Under the pieces are notes generated by a model. That model ran no database searches and had not been told where the DNA came from. It saw only the letters and a list, made by a program, of their open reading frames with translations. From NCBI GenBank assembly GCA_964017045.1, contig OZ024797.1, positions 18,755,307 through 18,819,306 of the forward strand: DNA of 64,000 nt, given 5' to 3'. Shown piece by piece: positions 23,643 through 35,909 of the stretch. The position numbers and the translations under genes were made by a program. Every line of letters starts with the position of its first letter. Positions within the stretch are counted from its first letter, which is position 1. Origin of the DNA: Omphiscola glabra. Taxonomy: Eukaryota > Mollusca > Gastropoda > Lymnaeidae.

Positions 23643-23652
23643 CCTTACCTAT
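23643..23652 (-). promoter_or_regulatory. 5' splice donor of the mAChR exon (phase 1)
   Basis: On the minus strand the exon ends ATAG and the intron begins GTAAGG. Without splicing the protein would end only five residues later and lack TM7 and the C-terminal tail, so the donor is required for a functional receptor. Confidence 0.85.
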
Positions 23653-26103
23653 AGCATAGAGAGTTCCATTAATACAGCCTCCACAGAACACCTGCACGAC
23701 AGCGAAGATATTGTACGGAGTCCACGTGACTATGAACGCCAACAAAATGGCGGTCAAAGTCTTTGCCGCTTTTTGGTCCTGGCGTCTCTCCTGGCGCCGA
23801 GATTGTACCTTGGACCGGGCTATCTGCCTAGCCTTGTGGACGCGCGTGGCCGCTTTTGCGGCTATCTTTGCCTGCATGGCCACCTTGTTGGAGTCACTGC
23901 TCTGGGCGCGACGAGCTAGCGCCGGTGTTCCCGTTGGAGGGCGGACCGGAGGCGGGAGTGAGGGCCGATCGTGAAACCTCCCCGACTGTAGATCGTCGTC
24001 GTCCGTGTCACTCTCGTTGCGCTGCACGAGTGAGGGATTCATTTCACTAAACCGGTCAAGGTCTTCCTCCGGTTCCATCCTGATGGTCGGCCGCGAACCG
24101 CAGTTGTTCTCCTCGGGCAGTCGAATCAACACTCGGAACATGGCCGTCTCGTCATCGTCCTCTTCCTCTTCGTCACTCTCTCTAAGGTGGCGTCTTAAAT
24201 TGACCGGAGACGAGGCTGAGTCAGAGATTGGGTCCTCGACGATTGTCGTCGAAACGGGGTCGGAAAACGACGTTGTCAAGACGCAGGGAGTCCTGGACAT
24301 GGCCACGTCCGTCAGTGGGCAGGAAGGCAGTTCCGGGGTAGACGACATTGTGTCCAGGCTCATGTCACGGTAGATTGAATACGGCGAAGTGGGCGTGTCT
24401 ATCGGTAACAAGGGTATAAGCGAGGTGCTGAAGTTCATCCGCACTGACCGCGACGGTTTGGAGAAAGGGACCTGCAAGCTCGTGGTGGAATTCTCCGAGT
24501 CTTGTCTGGGCAGACCCTTCTCTCCGTTACTCCGGGGGGTGCACAAGGCTGGCAGCGTGCTGTTAGAATGGGCGTTGGACGTCGGGGGAGATCCCGGTGG
24601 CTCGCTGGAGCTCGAGTCTTCCAAATAATCCGAGTCCCGATCGATTTTCAAACAGCCCAAAAGTTTGCTCTTCACCGTCGGTGTCTCGCTCAGCTCGTTG
24701 CAGTTCTGGTTGACCAGGTTGTTTCCCCGCTCGCTTGTGCTCGAGTAGCCCTCCTCGTCACTGGACGCCATGGACTTTTTACTCGAATGGTGCTGCCGCT
24801 GTTGAGGGTCCTTGATCTTCTTGGACTTGTGCATGCCCTGCAGCTTCGGCAGATCCTTTTGTCGCTTCTGCGTCTCCATGTAGATCCGGAAATACAAGAC
24901 CGACATGATGATGACGGGTATGTAGAATGCGAACATGGCCGTTATGACCGTGATGTAGTGATTCGTTTTCAGAAACTGGATGTAGCAGTCGTTGGACGGC
25001 ACCGTCCGCTTGCCCTCGATGTACGGCCACGCGAATATCCAAGGCGTCCATATCAGGGAGGAAATCACCCAGGCGCACCCTATCATGGTCGCCGCCCTCC
25101 GCGGAGTTCGTTTGGCCCTGTAGGTGAGGGGCCTCGTGACGCTGAGGTACCGGTCAAAACTGATGATGATTAAGTTGGCCACGGAGGCGTTGCTCATGGT
25201 GTAGTCGAGAGAGAGCCAGATGTCGCACATCAGTGCCTTGAGCGGCCAGTACCCCATCAGAAGGTACACCGTGTACAGTGGCATAGATACTATGCCAATG
25301 GTCAGGTCCGCCACGGCCAGGCTCAGCAGGAAGTAGTTGCTGACCGTCTGTAAATTTTTATCCAGCTTAAAGGCTACGATGACCATCATGTTTCCACCGG
25401 CCGTTAGAATGGCCAACAGGCCGACCACTATGGAGATGACCACGATCTCGGCCGTCGTCCTGTCGACTCCAAGGATCTCATCGGTGGTGTTCCCAGAGAT
25501 GGAGCTGTTGTAACCCGGGGAAACGGTCCACGCTCCGTCGGTGGCTGTAAGGATTGAGTCGGTGAGGCCCTGGATAGAGGGGCTCGGCACCGGAGAGGTG
25601 AGGTTGAACCCCCGCACGGCTGGAAGGGTTGTGTTGGAGAGGGGGAAAGTGGCGTGGAAATAATCCTCGAATGAGACTGACTCGTTGAATGAAAGTGTGG
25701 AGCGGTACTCATGAAACGACGTGGTCAAGTTGTGGAGCAGTGACCCCAATGTCTGTGCCAGGGACGGAACTTCATAAGATTCATTCACGGTAAATGGTTT
25801 CTGTAGCGGTTCTGGGTGGTCAGGTAGCGTGACGCTTTGGCTAGCGGCAAAACTCTGAGGCGCAGGCGAGTTATTAAAAGAGATGTTACTCTCAACACCG
25901 TGCAAATAGGCCGAGGGTTCAACCAGAGATTTGTCTTTGGACATGCCTACGAGGTCTGCTGTGTCTGAGATTGTTTTTAATGCAGCGTGCTTTGTGCCTT
26001 CCCATACCTGCGAGGGGCTCAGCATTGGGCCGGCGAGGGCGTTTAATAATGCCGACTCGTGCGGGTAGCCCTTTCCGTCGGAAGTTGACGACGACAGCGA
26101 CAT
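23649..26103 (-). CDS. mAChR: Muscarinic acetylcholine receptor, M1/M3/M5-like (Gq class), exon covering N-terminus to TM6
   Basis: Class A GPCR for acetylcholine at the plasma membrane. The exon gives 818 complete codons plus one base. Residues 1-215 are a long Ser/Thr/Asn-rich ectodomain with nine N-glycosylation sequons and no evident signal peptide. TM1 is about 218-244 (GGN, N238), TM2 256-280 (LAVAD, D266), TM3 291-315 with C293, the amine-binding D300 in LDYTMSNAS, and DRY 317-319. TM4 is 337-361, C373 lies in ECL2, and TM5 is 383-407 (FAFYIP). ICL3 spans about 408-775, is low-complexity and has an acidic run at 642-652. TM6 is 779-803 with WTPYN at 794-798. ICL2 (RPLTYRAKRTPRRA) and the TM6 entry (KAAKTLTAILL) match Gq-coupled M1/M3/M5 rather than M2/M4; this is family knowledge. 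The frame runs on only to a stop at 23629-23631, but ATAG|GTAAGG at 23649/23648 is a good donor that splits a Gly codon (phase 1) exactly where TM7 should follow. The start is the first in-frame Met, with A at -3; upstream exons cannot be excluded. The plus-strand frames opposite are shadows. Confidence 0.95.
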
Positions 26104-26647
26104 CTTAAAGAGCGAGTACTCGTTACTGCTGCTGGCATAACTGCGCGTTGAGTGGGAAAAGTGAAGGAGGTTGTCGGTCTCATTTATTATCGTCGCCTGT
26201 CGTCTGCTGAAAGGTTCGACTGTGAGAACGAGGCGATGCTAGACAGATCTAACTAGCAAGTGCCTGATGTCCATCGCCTGTCTCAGCTGCAGTGGACCAC
26301 GTGAACCCGAGCATCTATATCACTAGCCGTCTCTAGCCGAGCCACAACGAGGGCATGAGGTTCACTCTACACTTGAACACGGTGTGTCTGAAAATAGAAA
26401 CATAGAACTTTTCGTTAAAAATTGCTTTTTGATTGATGAAAAAAAAAAAGCTAAATTTTTGGCAAAGTCCTTCAAATACAACGACGACCCCATTTACGTC
26501 ACGTGTGTATTAAATGATTGTGTTTCCTTAAAATCATTCATGACACCGATGACGTTAACTGGATCACAAATGAGTGTGGACATTTCAATCTTAAGTTTGT
26601 TTCCCCAGTCATTACAAATTAGATCAACTAAGTGTGCGATATGTTTT
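26104..26647 (-). other. 5' flank of the mAChR coding exon
   Basis: About 540 bp of non-repetitive sequence upstream of the receptor start. It may hold 5'UTR or promoter, or a 3' splice acceptor: minus-strand TTTCAG near 26210 is a candidate joining an upstream noncoding exon. No TATA box or unambiguous initiator was recognised. Confidence 0.4.
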
Positions 26648-27074
26648 GAGACTTGTTTGTGAGACTGGTTTATGAGACTTGTTTGTGAGACTGGTTTATG
26701 AGACTTGTTTGTGAGACTGGTTTATGAGACTTGTTTGTGAGACTGGTTTATGAGACTTGTTTGTGAGACTGGTTTATGAGACTTGTTTGCGAGACTGGTT
26801 TATGAGACTTGTTTGCGAGACTGGTTTATGAGACTTGTTTGCGAGACTGGTTTATGAGACTTGTTTGTGAGACTGGTTTATGAGACTTGTTTGCGCGACT
26901 GGTTTATGAGACTTGTTTGTGAGACTGGTTTATGAGACTTGTTTGTGAGACTGGTTTATGAGACTTGTTTGTGAGACTGATTTATGAGACTTGTTTGTGA
27001 GACTGGTTTATGAGACTTGTTTGTGAGACTGGTTTATAAGACTTGTTTGTGAGACTGGTTTATGAGACTTGTTT
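26648..27074 (+). repeat. 26-bp array built of two 13-mers, about 16 units
   Basis: GAGACTGGTTTAT and GAGACTTGTTTGT alternate regularly, i.e. a dimeric higher-order unit. Confidence 0.96.
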
Positions 27075-27147
27075 ATTCCTATGTACAATTTTTACTCTTG
27101 ATTTTTAAAAAAAAGTTTAATGGCATGTTCTTCATTGCTTATATTTT

Positions 27148-27335
27148 TCATTCGATTAAAAATATGCTCAGCAAAAGATTAAGGGAATATGCCCTTCATT
27201 CTATTAATACATGTTCAGCAAAAGATGCAGGTCATAGGTCATTTCATTCGCTTAAAAATATATACTGCAAAAGATTATGGGTATATGCCCTTCATTCGAT
27301 CAAAAAGTATATTCGGCAAAAGATTAATGAAATGC
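27148..27335 (+). repeat. 48-bp degenerate repeat, 4 units
   Basis: Units begin TTCATTCGATTAAAAATATG and contain GCAAAAGATTA. Confidence 0.8.
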
Positions 27336-29413
27336 TTCCTTCATAGATTATTTTTCTATAAAACAGAACAGCCGATGACATTGTACGCCGTATTGTGTAA
27401 ATTTGTTCAAGTTCATCTGCAGCACGTATGTTCATAAAACTAGGAACATTGAACATTGACCAGAGCTCACGCTCGACCAGAACTTGTTCTAAGGAGCCCA
27501 CGCCTGTGCAAGACCGTCAAAGATGTAGCCACGACCGGTTCACGCACGTTCAGTTCTGCAGCAGAATTCAGGACAACGCTGGGTGGATGAAGGGGTGGGG
27601 GTAAGGTAAGGGGGGGGGGGTGTTAGGAGATGTCACGCATCGGTGAACACCGGCCGGCTTCCAACGGAACAGATCGATGGTCGTGAAATAAGCCATTCAT
27701 CGGTCGGGATCTTGCTGTACTTCCGCCAGGATTTTTAAAAAAAACGTAATCTTTTGTATGCCCGAGGAAAAGTTTTAACATCAACCGCGGCCGCCAATAT
27801 GTCTGAACACCGTTAAGATTTCTTTTTTTTAAAACATATGGGCCAACATAGTTGAACTTGTAACTGTGCAGCTATGTTGGCCCACTGGGATTTAACACAC
27901 ACACACGACCAACAGTGTTAAACCCAATAAAATGGCTAACACATATCCCATAAGAAATCCAGATCATGTCAGGTAGAAAACTATTTGGCAGATGAAAGCT
28001 AAATTAATTCCCTTTATGAACGTCCCAATTATATATCTGTTTAAAAGAACTAAGTATACATCTGTTTAAAAGTATTAAGTATATCTGTTAAAAAGTAGTG
28101 AGTATATATCTGTTTAAAAGTACTCTATCTGGAGCCGTGTTCAGAGTGCTAGTCAATATTGATGTACTTTATCATTTGATTTATAACGAGGACGTAAAAG
28201 AGGACGAACTATGTTGACATGATGTGTTTTTTTTTGTGGGGAGAGGGAAGAAAATGGGCGTGCCTTAATATAAAGAGAGAAATTAGAGGACTTACAGTGC
28301 CAAATAAATTGAGTGACAGCTAATATCAAGTGACGCGTAAAGTGATCTTGCACATATTGATATGACGTTGGGTGATTTTTTTAAAAATCGTTTGAGGGAT
28401 GATGTTACCAGTCCAAGAAATGAGATTTCTAACCAGAAAACTGTCATAAAAAATGTCATCAAATCTGCAACAATTTTTTTTCTTCCGATCCTTCCTTGCA
28501 CATCACATGAGGAAACTTGAAGGGTTACCCGATTGATTGAACGGCCGCATCGACTCCTGAGTTCATATCCCCTGTCAAGAAAGACAACACGAGGGATGCG
28601 GTCAGACAATTGAAGGGATGAGAGCTGCGGTGTGTCCATAATCAAACTACGCCACCAGACCAGTGAGGGGGTGGTTTTTTTAATGCAAATCTGTCAACCC
28701 GTCGTTACAACCCCCTCCACCAATTCACCCTCCACATCACACGATGATATTTCAAGCTGTGATGCGTCATATGTCAGAGTTTCAGAGCTGTATTTCATCT
28801 CATATTATTCGTCATTCAACTGCTCAAAACATTGAATTTTTCCTCCCCCCCCCCCCCAAACTGTGTCTTGTCTGTGTGTCTCATCTAGCCTCTGTGTCTT
28901 GTCTTATACGTATGTAGCGTCTTGTCTGTTCGCATTATCTTGTCTGCGTGTCTCATCTAGTACGTGTGTCTTGTCTTGCATGTGTGTCTCGTCTTTATGC
29001 TGTGTGCATGACAGGGTGGCGCACTAATTTACTCGATCAGACTTGTGGATGAAGGGAGTTAGTTAGTATACGTGGACACCGACTGGGAGAGTCAACACAT
29101 GAAGTCTATGTTCTTAAGACAGAATTCTTAAAAAGTTATGGAATGGTTGGAGCGAATACACATTTGTTTTGTTTTATTTCATTGATGTGTGTTAATTTTA
29201 AGTTCATGATTATGTTTGTTCAATTGTATGTACAGCGTGGTGAGCCCAGCCCTAGGTTGGCGTACTACGCTATAAAAACTTTTTATAATAATAATAATTC
29301 AAGGGCACAGACTGGATGAGTCAACACATACAGGTTGATGAGTCAACACATACAGGTTGATAAGTCTTTGTCTTTAAAGGAGCATTCAAAGGTCTACTTC
29401 TAAAAAGGTTCAA
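27336..29413. other. Complex spacer, no gene recognised
   Basis: Includes a 24-25 bp degenerate repeat (TATATCTGTTTAAAAGTACT) at 28030-28120 and a TGTCTTGTCTGTGTGTCTCA repeat at 28860-29000. The 117-codon minus frame at 28292-28645 shows no domain. A SINE-like tail lies at 29240-29300. Confidence 0.55.
29240..29300 (+). mobile_element. Possible SINE/retroelement 3' tail
   Basis: ACAGCGTGGTGAGCCCAGCC, then TACGCTATAAAAAC and a (TAA)n tail. This resembles tails of animal SINEs that end near a GCGCTATATAAA motif and a trinucleotide repeat. No promoter box was identified. Confidence 0.3.
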
Positions 29414-29731
29414 CATTTCATGACAATGGTTGAACATTTCATGACAATGGTTGAACATTTGATGACAATGGTTGAACCTCTGATGACAATGGTTGAACAT
29501 TTGATGGCATTGGTTGAACATTTGATGACAATGGTTGAACATTTGATGGCAATGGTTGAGAATTTGATGACAGTGGTTGAACATTTGATTACAATGGTTG
29601 AACATTTGATGACAATGGTTGAGAATTTGATGACAATGGTTGAACAATTGATGGCAATGGTTGAACATTTGATGACAGTGGTTGAACATTTGATTACAAT
29701 GGTTGAATATTTGATGACAATGGTTGAACCT
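29414..29731 (+). repeat. 21-bp minisatellite, about 15 units
   Basis: Unit CATTTGATGACAATGGTTGA plus A, with ACAGTGG/GCAATGG variants. Confidence 0.95.
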
Positions 29732-30047
29732 TTAGGGGGTAGCGGCGGCAATGGTGATGGAGGGGGGTGGCGGCGGCAATTTTTTATCAGAACTTTCAGC
29801 ACCAAGACCCCAGAATCCCGGGGCCACTGAGACATTGCCACCTCTCCCCCGTGCCCATGACTAATAGAGGGTTCTCAAATAGAGTTTTTCCAGCCGTGAA
29901 GCAATCTCGGTTTTAAAAAAAAAACGGATAAGTAAGATGTCATGATTGTTATTTTTGGTGTCCTCAACTTGCGACACGGTCTACAATCTCAATGAGGAAA
30001 TGGCACAAAAGAGTTTAGAGTTTCTTAGGTACATCTAAAGAAATACA

Positions 30048-30612
30048 CCACCGCCTTACCAATGGAGTACAGCCCATATACACCACCACCTTACCAATGG
30101 AGTACAGCCCATATACACCACCGCCTTACCAATGGAGTACAGCCCATGTACACCACCACCTTACCAATGGAGTACAGCCCATATACACCACCACCTTACC
30201 AATGGAGTACAGCCCATGTACACCACCACCTTACCAATGGAGTACAGCCCATATACACCACCGCCTTACCAATGGAGTACAGCCCATATACACCACCGCC
30301 TTACCAATGGAGTACAGCCCATGTACACCACCGCCTTACCAATGGAGTACAGCCCATGTACACCACCACCTTACCAATGGAGTACAGCCCATATACACCA
30401 CCACCTTACCAATGGAGTACAGCCCATGTATACCACCACCTTACCAATGGAGTACAGCCCATGTACACCACCGCCTTACCAATGGAGTACAGCCCATGTA
30501 CACCACCCCCTTACCAATGGAGTACAGCCCATGTACACCACCACCTTACCAATGGAGTACAGCCCATGTACACCACCACCTTACCAATGGAGTACAGCCC
30601 ATATACACCACT
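30048..30612 (+). repeat. 35-bp minisatellite, about 16 units
   Basis: Unit contains CCTTACCAATGGAGTACAGC followed by CCATATACACCACCA. A/G variants CATATA/CATGTA are intermixed. Three plus frames are open because the unit has no stops. Confidence 0.96.
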
Positions 30613-31353
30613 CGGACCCAGCACTTTAGAAATGTTGAAATCCAATATCCTGAATAGTGCACGTGTCGCCGTCCATCATACAACATGGCTGATTCCTGAC
30701 AGTCAGTGGCAGCCAGCAGAGGTCATTGACCTCGTACATTCATAGATTAGACACGGGGGCGCATGCGATGAACATGTCCAGGAGGAAGCACACCGGAAGT
30801 TGTGCGATATGCCAGAAGCCAATGGTGTGTTTTTGCATCCACGACGTCACAGTCCCCCACGAGCTTAAACCCCGCTCCCCACCACTTAAAAAAAACATAA
30901 ACAAAAAACCTTCGACTGTTAGCGCCATTATCGACAACTGGTTGGTTGCAAATGCAACTACAACCTGGCAATTTTAGGAGGGGGAAAAAGTAAGAACAAA
31001 GTCCACCTCCAGGCACTCCATCAAGGCCCGTTACAAATCAACAACACAGAATGCCATTCTCACACTCCATTATCTTAAGGGGCCGGGAGATTGGAAATGA
31101 TCCCAGTATATAATGGCCACAATCACTGGCGGCACCACACGAAATCGCAACCCGGGGGGGGGGGGGGAGGTGGAAGCATGCCAACACTGACAACTCTGGG
31201 ATTGTTGCGTCAATCTAAAAGGGGTGGGGGGGGGCGTAATCACTCGTGGGGTGGCGACTTGTTGCCAGCTGTTATTGCACGTCATAAAAACCTGTGACAA
31301 TACGTCACGTGTTGTTTTTCTTAACGCTGGACTGGTGCTACAAAAGTTGGTGT
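30613..31353. other. Complex spacer
   Basis: Unique sequence with G-runs at 31150-31170 and 31221-31236. No gene seen. Confidence 0.5.
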
Positions 31354-32100
31354 GATGGAAGAGTGCTGTGTGCAGGACGGGGGTCTGAAGAAGATGGAAG
31401 AGTGCTGTGTGCAGGACGGGGGTCTGAAGGTGATGGAAGAGTGCTGTGTGCAGGATGGGGGTCTGAAGAAGATGAAAGAGTGCTGTGTGCAGGATGGGGG
31501 TCTGAAGAAGATGAAAGAGTGCTGTGTGCAGGATGGGGGTCTGAAGAAGATGGAAGAGTTATGTGTGCAGGATGGAGCGTCTGAAAATGATGGAAGAGTG
31601 CTGTGTGCAGGATGCGGGGTTTAAAGGTAATGGAAGAGTGCTGTGTGCAAGATGGGGGGTCTGAAGGTGATGGAAGAGGGCTGTGTGCACAATGGGGGTC
31701 TGAAGGTGATGGAAGAGTGCTGTGTGCAGGATGGAGCGTCTGAAGAAGATGAAAGAGTGCTGTGTGCAGGATGGAGCGTCTGAAGAAGATGAAAGAGTGC
31801 TGTGTGCAGGATGGAGCGTCTGAAGAAGATGAAAGAATGCTGTGTTCAGGATGGAGCGTCTGAAGAAGATGAAAGAGTGATGTGTGCAGGACGGGGGTCT
31901 GAAGGTGATGGAAGAGTGCTGTGTGCAGGACGAGGTCTGCAGGTAATGGAAGAGTGATGTATGCACTATGGGGGTCTGCCGGTAATGGAAGAGTGCTGTG
32001 TGCACTATGGGGTCTGAAGTTGATGGAAGATTGCTGTATGCATGACGGGAGTCTGAAGGTGATGGAAGTGTGCTGTGTGAACGATGGGGGCCTGAAGTGT
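31354..32100 (+). repeat. 39-bp minisatellite, about 19 units
   Basis: Units contain GATGGAAGAGTGCTGTGTGC, then AGGAYGGGGGTCTGAAG. A GGAGCGTCTGAAGAAGATGA subtype forms a block at 31730-31880. Confidence 0.93.
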
Positions 32101-32385
32101 TCAAACAAATTTTAAATGATCGAACATCTTTGTTAGTTGACAAATGCTAAACATGATAATAACATTTTTTACAACAATCCTTTTTTCTTTTAAAATGTAT
32201 TTTTCCCGAATCAAATAAAAAGGATTTACAAGTAGTATGCAACCAAATAAAGGGATGTGCTAGGTACAATACACAAAAAAACCAACAACAATAAAATACG
32301 AGAAAGGATAAGCTTTGGTTTGAAATAAAATTTGATACTAGAATCCGATCAGAACTAAGTTAAATATTTTTATGTCCGAAAAACA

Positions 32386-32690
32386 TACCGGCAGTGAAAT
32401 ACCGGCAGTGAAATACCGACAGTGAAATACCGGCAGTGAAATACCGGCAGTGAAATACCGGCAGTGAAATACCGGCAGTGAAATACCGGCAGTAAAATAC
32501 CGCAGTGAAATACCGGCAGTGAAATACCGGCAGTGAAATACCGGCAGTGAAATACCGGCAGTGAAATACCGGCAGTGAAATACCGGCAGTGAAATACCGG
32601 CAGTGAAATACCGGCAGTGAAATACCGGCAGTGAAATACCGCAGTGAAATACCGGCAGTGAAATTGCGATGAAAAACATATCGGCAGTGA
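32386..32690 (+). repeat. 14-bp minisatellite, about 22 units
   Basis: Unit TACCGGCAGTGAAA, with two 13-bp TACCGCAGTGAAA units. Confidence 0.97.
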
Positions 32691-33002
32691 AATTGCGATG
32701 AAGAACATACCAGCAATTGCGGCGAAAAACGTTTTGTTTTGTTTTTTTTTCAATTTCTTTTTTTAAAAAGACAATTTGTTCGTTTGATCCATACATAAAA
32801 AGCCCATTAACACCAACACTAACACGATAATGATTACACCTCTGGGGATGGTGGTCTCGGGTTGATGCACTGCGGAAAAATCGCTGTCCGGCCTGTCCGT
32901 ACTTGGTTACCGTAATGCACCGTAGAGACGGGAAGTCAGGTGTCCTCACGGCCAATGTAGACAGACACATGTCAGAACAGTTTTCTCCAGGTCCACATGT
33001 TT

Positions 33003-33050
33003 CTGTCAGCAAGCTACCTGTCAGCAAGCTACCTGTCAGCAAGCTACCTA
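33003..33050 (+). repeat. 15-bp repeat, 3 units
   Basis: CTGTCAGCAAGCTAC three times. Confidence 0.92.
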
Positions 33051-33070
33051 TTCTAGCGTGCTTTCTTTCT

Positions 33071-33711
33071 TGTTCAACTACCCAAACATTCACATCACTC
33101 ACTCAACATGTTCAACTACCCAAACGTTCACATCACTCACCCAGCATGTTCAACTACCAAAACATTCACATCACTCACCCAACATGTTCAACTACCCAAA
33201 CATTCACATCACTCACCCAACATGTTCAACTACCCAAACGTTCACATCACTCACCCAACATGTTCAACTACCCAAACATTCACATCACTCACCCAACATG
33301 TTCAACTACCCAAACATTCACATCACTCACCCAACATGTTCAACTACCCAAACATTCACATCACTCACCCAACATGTTCAACTACCCAAACATTCACATC
33401 ACTCACCCAACATGTTCAACTACCCAAACATTCACATCACTCACCCAACATGTTCAACTACCCAAACGTTCACATCACTCACCCAACATGTTCAACTACC
33501 CAAACATTCACATCACTCACCCAACATGTTCAACTACCCAAACATTCACATCACTCACCCAACATGTTCAACTACCCAAACATTCACATCACTCACCCAA
33601 CATGTTCAACTACCCAAACGTTCACATCACTCACCAAACATGTTCAACTACCCAAACATTCACATCACTCACCAAACATGTTCAACTACCAAAACATTCA
33701 CATCACTCACC
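33071..33711 (+). repeat. 38-bp minisatellite, about 17 units
   Basis: Unit contains TGTTCAACTACCCAAACATT followed by CACATCACTCACCCAACA; ACGTTC/ACATTC variants. No frame contains stops, so three spurious plus frames appear. Confidence 0.97.
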
Positions 33712-33798
33712 CGTTGGTGAACATCCAGTATTACATATAATATGCAACATATATCCTAATAATGGGATACATCAGATCCATACATCATGCATACCAAA

Positions 33799-34022
33799 CT
33801 CAACATAGAGTATTTCATAACCCAACTCACATACGATACTACACACCCCACTCAACATAGAGTACTACACACCCCACTCAACATAGAGTACTACACACCC
33901 CACTCAACATAGAGTACTACACACCCCACTCAACATAGAGTACTACACACCAAACTCAACATAGAGTACTACACACCAAACTCAACATAGGGTACTACAC
34001 ACCTAACAGCACATAGGGTACT
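33799..34022 (+). repeat. 26-bp array, left of retrotransposon insertion
   Basis: Unit contains CTCAACATAGAGTACTACAC followed by ACCCCA. It resumes at 36964 on the far side of the insertion. Confidence 0.92.
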
Positions 34023-34169
34023 TGATACATTACATTCACTTTTGGGACCGAGCCATTCCTCATTGATGGCCCCGGCAAGTATGGTACAGGCCTGCCTCAT
34101 CTGCTGGGCTGTGCCTTAAATCAGACTCTCGACATGGTTGGCTGAGGGAACCCCAGTCACGCCAGTCTT

Positions 34170-34235
34170 CAGCGCCGAGCACTCAGCCAGTAGGTGCTTG
34201 ACAGTCTCCGGCGCCTTTCCTCAGTGACGGCAGCT
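34170..34235 (-). pseudogene. C-terminal Cys/His motif of the retrotransposon
   Basis: Minus-strand translation gives CRH(stop)GKAPETVKHLLAECSALK, the usual C-x2-C..H..C tail of such ORF2 proteins with an in-frame stop in place of the second Cys. A 22-bp unit (GCGTGATCAGGCTCTGCTGG start) is triplicated at 34311-34370. Confidence 0.65.
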
Positions 34236-34456
34236 CGGGTCCCACTGTGGTTGCAACCGATTTAGGTAACTTCGGCTAAGGCAATGCTCTGTCTTCATCT
34301 GCGTGATCAGGCTCTGCTGGTGGCGTGATCAGGCTCTGCTGGTGGCGTGATCAGGCTCTGCTGGTCGCGTTTAAGACTACCACTGATCGCCCTTGCGGTT
34401 AGTTTTTGGCATGTTCCAGTAAAGTTTACGGGCTGTAGAGTCTTTTTCCAATTCTT

Positions 34457-35305
34457 TTAGCCATTCCTCATGGAAGATGTCCTTAATCCAGGATTTACCA
34501 CTTGTTGGGTCATTGGTCGGTTAGGTTGAGGCTGGGTAGAGCCTTGTCTCGCTAGATAGTCAGCTCTATCTTGTTGGGGTATCCCCACGTGTCCTGTGAT
34601 CCATTGAATGGTCACTTTGCCTCCATGAGAATGTATGTCTCGTACGAGCTCCAAGATTGCGTTTGCCATTTTCGTGTCCAAAGAGCACCTCTTCACAGTT
34701 TCTGGAGCACATTCTGAATCAGTGAACACTACAAAGGCTGGAAGTGTTTTACGTCTGGCTAATCTTCGTTGCACTTGTTTCAGGCCAATAAATATAGCTT
34801 CGATTTCTGCGTCAGTTGCAGTGCTGTTCCTACCGCTTGGGCCTGAAATCTCCTCAGTTGGAGGTACCCTCTTTGAGTACTGGATGAGTGCGCCGTAGCG
34901 TGACTGCTTCTCGCTGACGAGATAGGAGCCGTCCGTGAAGACTTTAGTCACATGGTCTTTATATGACTCGGTCGTCTCTAGTGCGACCCCCTTTTGATAA
35001 TTTTGGAGGCTCGACTTGTTAACTGCCGTGTTTGACAGGGTCAGACGTACATTTGGCGGTTCGCAGCCATCCTGTTGTGATCTCTCCTGAATCAGGCGCA
35101 TTTTCTCCATGTTTCCTGGTAAAGGGTGCTTATTCTCAATGGAATGGACCGCATCCATAAAAGAGAGTCTTTTAATTGGAAGCAGGGTTCCGTCTTCTCC
35201 ATTCGACAGTATCGCTCTACGGTCGTTAGGATGGCCTTGCCCCGACGGATGTGTAGTGGTTCTATGTCCACGGCAGCCGTGGGTGCAGTACGTAACGCCC
35301 CGCAT
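34457..35305 (-). pseudogene. Retrotransposon RNase H domain, frame intact
   Basis: A 282-codon open frame. The type I RNase H spans about 122-255: FTDGSY (D125), DAEIEA (E167), VVFTDSE (D196), WITGHVGI (H239) and DRADYLA (D249), so all four DEDD carboxylates and the histidine are present. The first 110 residues look like RT connection/thumb C-terminus. Annotated as pseudogene because the parent ORF2 is broken upstream. Confidence 0.9.
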
Positions 35306-35450
35306 ACAAATCTGAGAATTATATTTTTATCCTGTCCAGACCCTCTAGAGCTGTTCGGCTCGCATAGGCCTGCACGTGGAGGCTGTATGCCAGGGCAACT
35401 CTTACGCTCCGGAGATAGAGAGCTCTCAGGAGTCTTGTGTCAGCTCCCAA

Positions 35451-35877
35451 TTAGTGCTTGCAAGTTTTTTTAATCAGGCTGAGTTTGGTCGTGGCTCGAG
35501 CGACGAGTTCCCGTACATGGTTATGCAGCTGGAGTTTTTGGTTCAGCTTTATTCCCAAATACGCGAGTGATTTATCACATTTGAGGGACTTCCCGCAGAC
35601 GTGAAGATCGATATCTTCTTTGAGAGCATTCATTCCATTGATAAACAATGAATAGATAGTTTTCTCCGCATTCACCACCAATTTCCATTTTACGAGCGTA
35701 ATCATATATCTTAGTAAGATCTGCCAGCAGCCGGCTCTGCAGTTGCTGGATGGATTTGCCAGAGCTGCAGATCGCCAAATCTTGTCTATGAAGAGCTCGT
35801 AATCCACATGGGTCTCTGCCAACTAGGCTTCCACCTCTATTTCCTACTGAGCCCAGTTTGCCTTCCGAAACTGCCAA
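35451..35877 (-). pseudogene. Reverse transcriptase palm/thumb remnant, frameshifted
   Basis: HRQDLAICSSGKSIQQLQ stands where YADD-LAIC is expected, with the first catalytic Asp lost. A second frame continues KWKLVVNAEKTIYSLF and LAYLGIKLNQKLQLHNHV, the usual RT thumb block. Only about 30 bp separate it from the endonuclease fragment, so the RT fingers and most of the palm are deleted. Confidence 0.85.
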
Positions 35878-35909
35878 TGCCTTTTCCGAAGGCGTGCCTT
35901 GGTGGTTGT

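Noticed and set aside
23711..25173. Plus-strand frames up to 223 codons opposite the receptor
   Set aside because: Antisense shadows of the GC-rich mAChR coding exon.
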